From the NCBI GenBank assembly GCA_002387735.1, contig DGKJ01000016.1:4107-12066 (forward strand): a stretch of DNA of 7,960 nt, given 5' to 3'. Every line of letters starts with the position of its first letter. The first letter of the stretch is position 1. The notes beneath the pieces are model-generated. The model was not told the DNA's origin. It did not search any database and was given only the letters and a program-made list of their open reading frames with translations. The stretch is from Bacteriovoracaceae bacterium UBA4573 (lineage in GTDB: Bacteria; Bdellovibrionota; UBA1018; UBA923). Below, piece after piece: positions 6,386-7,960 of this stretch. Made by a program: the position numbers and the translations under genes.

Positions 6386-7960
6386 ATGAAGAGGGCTTTA
6401 AAAACAAGTGTTTGCGCCGTATTGAGCGCGATCGTTTGGCTGCTACTTGCGGCCCGGCCGAGTTTTGCCGTCTCGCAGATTTGTGGTTTGGAACAGATTT
6501 TTTCTGAACAAGGATCTTCGGCCGCGATGGAGCGGGTGGACCGTCACTTCGAAGAGATCGCCAAAGAAATCGAAGCCGCGCAAGGTAAAGTGAACCCTCA
6601 GTGGAAGCGTATTCAAGCGAAGCGCGAAGAAATGCGTTTAGCCGACGTCGAAACCGACTACAAAAGTTATCTGCGAAAAAAACGCACTGAAATGGAAGCT
6701 TGTTTTGGCAACAAAAAGTGCGCAAAAAAAATGGATATCGACGAGTTCCTCGCATTCTGGATGGAGTATTCCACTCATTACGCTCGAGAAGTACCGGATT
6801 TCTTACTTAAAGATCCGAAGAAGCGAATTGTATGGCGAAAAGGACTCGACACGTTCGCTTACCCCTTTAGTTTTATGCCGGGAATTTCTGAAGTAATGGA
6901 TTTTTTTCCGGGTGCTGAAATCAACCGCGCGCGCGCGTTTGATTTTGTGAAAGACCCCGGTGCTCGGCGAGTCGGAGTGCGTAAGGGTAATCGCTGGCGT
7001 CTTGGCAAAACTGGACAAGAGTTAATGCTGGCGCGTGCCGAACAGATGATCGAACTTTTGGCGGAGCAGAATCACCCTGCGCCTCGCTTTTTTAAGTTCA
7101 TTAACGAACGAAATGTTGCGCGCGGCGTACCCAGCGGGTCGGGACTAAAAAAATTCAAAACCTGGTACGCCGACTTTATCGATGCGTTTGTCAGTAGCGT
7201 CAACGATCGTAAAAATATAGGGCGAAAATTTATCGACGAAGTGGACCCAAAAGAGGTTCAAGGTTTTGGTGAACAGGTTCGAAAAAAAGGCTTTCGAGGT
7301 ACTCTGGATTGGCATTTCGGAAATATTAAAAAAGCTGCATCGAAACTGCCTCTCGCTGATCGCGCAAAGTATGCCAGCAAAAGAATTCGCCATTTAGTCC
7401 TGATTACGCGTGCATTTTTAAACCCTATTCATTCGCCTTATTTTCGAATGGCTTTCTGGACACTTAATGGAGTTGTGCTTTTAGATCTGGTTAGCTGCGC
7501 AAAAGATCGCCAATGCATGTTGCTTGCTATGCTTCGCGAAGCCCAGTGTTATGCGAAGGACCTGGTTCCAGGCGGTGGCCAATGTTATCGCGACAAGATG
7601 GAAGAGCGAATGGGCGCCGAAACTGTACAAAAAATTGATGAGCTTAAAAGTCAGGGCGAAAATCTAGGTAAAGAACGCGTAGAGGAAATTAGCGAGATTG
7701 CCGAAACTCTCCGAAACGATATTCAGAATGGGAACGCCGACGACAAAAAACGCGCGCTCGAAATGTTGAGGTACATGTACCCTGAAAACGCCGAAGAAAA
7801 ATTCCGGCAGCTTGAGTCCGCTCGCAACGCCAAAGAAGCATCTGAAATTGTGACTCCCGCCGAAGACGAAGGTTCAGAAGACGAACTCTACGAAGGCGAC
7901 GAAGAGCGTCTTTTTTTGTTATTGTCACAACCAGCGCCACCTCATTTGATAGCCTCTTTC
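6386..7960 (+). CDS. Large exported protein of unknown function (3' partial)
   Basis: The frame opens at ATG 6386 and stays free of stops for 525 codons to the right edge, so the gene is real and continues beyond the window. I do not recognise the family. Residues 1-28 are a clear Sec signal peptide: MKRALK, a hydrophobic core, then PSFA with likely cleavage before Val29. Residues about 45-115 are charged and helical, possibly a coiled coil. Seven Cys are visible in the mature part (33, 106, 112, 371, 377, 388, 400); two pairs share a C-x5-C spacing (106/112 and 371/377), and disulfides in the periplasm are likely. A moderately hydrophobic stretch spans about 340-371, followed by a helical Lys/Glu-rich part and a strongly acidic segment at about 491-509. 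GGGGA at 6370-6374 serves as the ribosome site, 11 bases before ATG. An in-frame GTG at 6368 would spoil the signal peptide. It is divergent from the phosphorylase operon; no functional link is evident. Confidence 0.85.
   Translation, partial: MKRALKTSVCAVLSAIVWLLLAARPSFAVSQICGLEQIFSEQGSSAAMERVDRHFEEIAKEIEAAQGKVNPQWKRIQAKREEMRLADVETDYKSYLRKKRTEMEACFGNKKCAKKMDIDEFLAFWMEYSTHYAREVPDFLLKDPKKRIVWRKGLDTFAYPFSFMPGISEVMDFFPGAEINRARAFDFVKDPGARRVGVRKGNRWRLGKTGQELMLARAEQMIELLAEQNHPAPRFFKFINERNVARGVPSGSGLKKFKTWYADFIDAFVSSVNDRKNIGRKFIDEVDPKEVQGFGEQVRKKGFRGTLDWHFGNIKKAASKLPLADRAKYASKRIRHLVLITRAFLNPIHSPYFRMAFWTLNGVVLLDLVSCAKDRQCMLLAMLREAQCYAKDLVPGGGQCYRDKMEERMGAETVQKIDELKSQGENLGKERVEEISEIAETLRNDIQNGNADDKKRALEMLRYMYPENAEEKFRQLESARNAKEASEIVTPAEDEGSEDELYEGDEERLFLLLSQPAPPHLIASF

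Noticed and set aside
6384..6755. 123-codon minus-strand open frame
   Set aside because: Antisense to the 6386 gene, with Arg/Phe/Ser-rich composition typical of a shadow frame and no domain; the plus frame has a signal peptide, a -10 box and no stop for 525 codons.

Overview
The window looks like chromosomal DNA from a Gram-negative bacterium of moderate GC content. It is tightly packed, with short intergenic gaps, and no mobile element, CRISPR array, tRNA or rRNA was seen. Two unrecognised proteins carry Sec-type signal peptides, and the aconitase is of the short, mitochondrial-like type. This combination, with many exported orphan proteins, would fit a Bdellovibrionota/Oligoflexia-like or other deltaproteobacterial-grade organism. 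That assignment is an inference from general character and not from a marker gene.

Layout: (1) Bases 1-1640, plus strand, are the C-terminal three quarters of aconitate hydratase; its 5' end lies outside the window. (2) Bases 1739-2470, plus, encode a small exported protein of unknown function. (3) Bases 2424-6278, minus, form a compact four-gene operon. In transcription order it holds a purine nucleoside phosphorylase (PNP/MTAP superfamily), an MTA/SAH-type amidohydrolase deaminase, a class II (FucA-like) aldolase, and MtnA (methylthioribose-1-phosphate isomerase). Its genes overlap by 1, 46 and 4 bases, so it is almost certainly one transcript with coupled translation. (4) Bases 6279-6385 are a divergent intergenic region with a perfect TATAAT box for the plus strand and an 8-bp direct repeat with a 20-bp period. 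(5) From 6386 to the right edge, plus, lies a long exported protein of unknown function, open at the window end (525 codons seen).

The operon is the main result. Read as a pathway, it takes 5'-methylthioadenosine (MTA) and/or 5'-deoxyadenosine through deamination to the inosine form. Phosphorolysis then gives hypoxanthine and 5-(methylthio)ribose-1-phosphate, MtnA isomerises this to the ribulose-1-phosphate, and the aldolase cleaves it to DHAP plus an aldehyde. This would be a 'DHAP shunt' entered by a deaminase/inosine-phosphorylase route instead of MtnN+MtnK or MtnP. The phosphorylase keeps the Asn typical of 6-oxopurine enzymes, which agrees with a deaminated substrate. No mtnC, mtnD, mtnK or mtnN is visible here. 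The main uncertainty is whether the class II aldolase is a true aldolase or an MtnB-type dehydratase.
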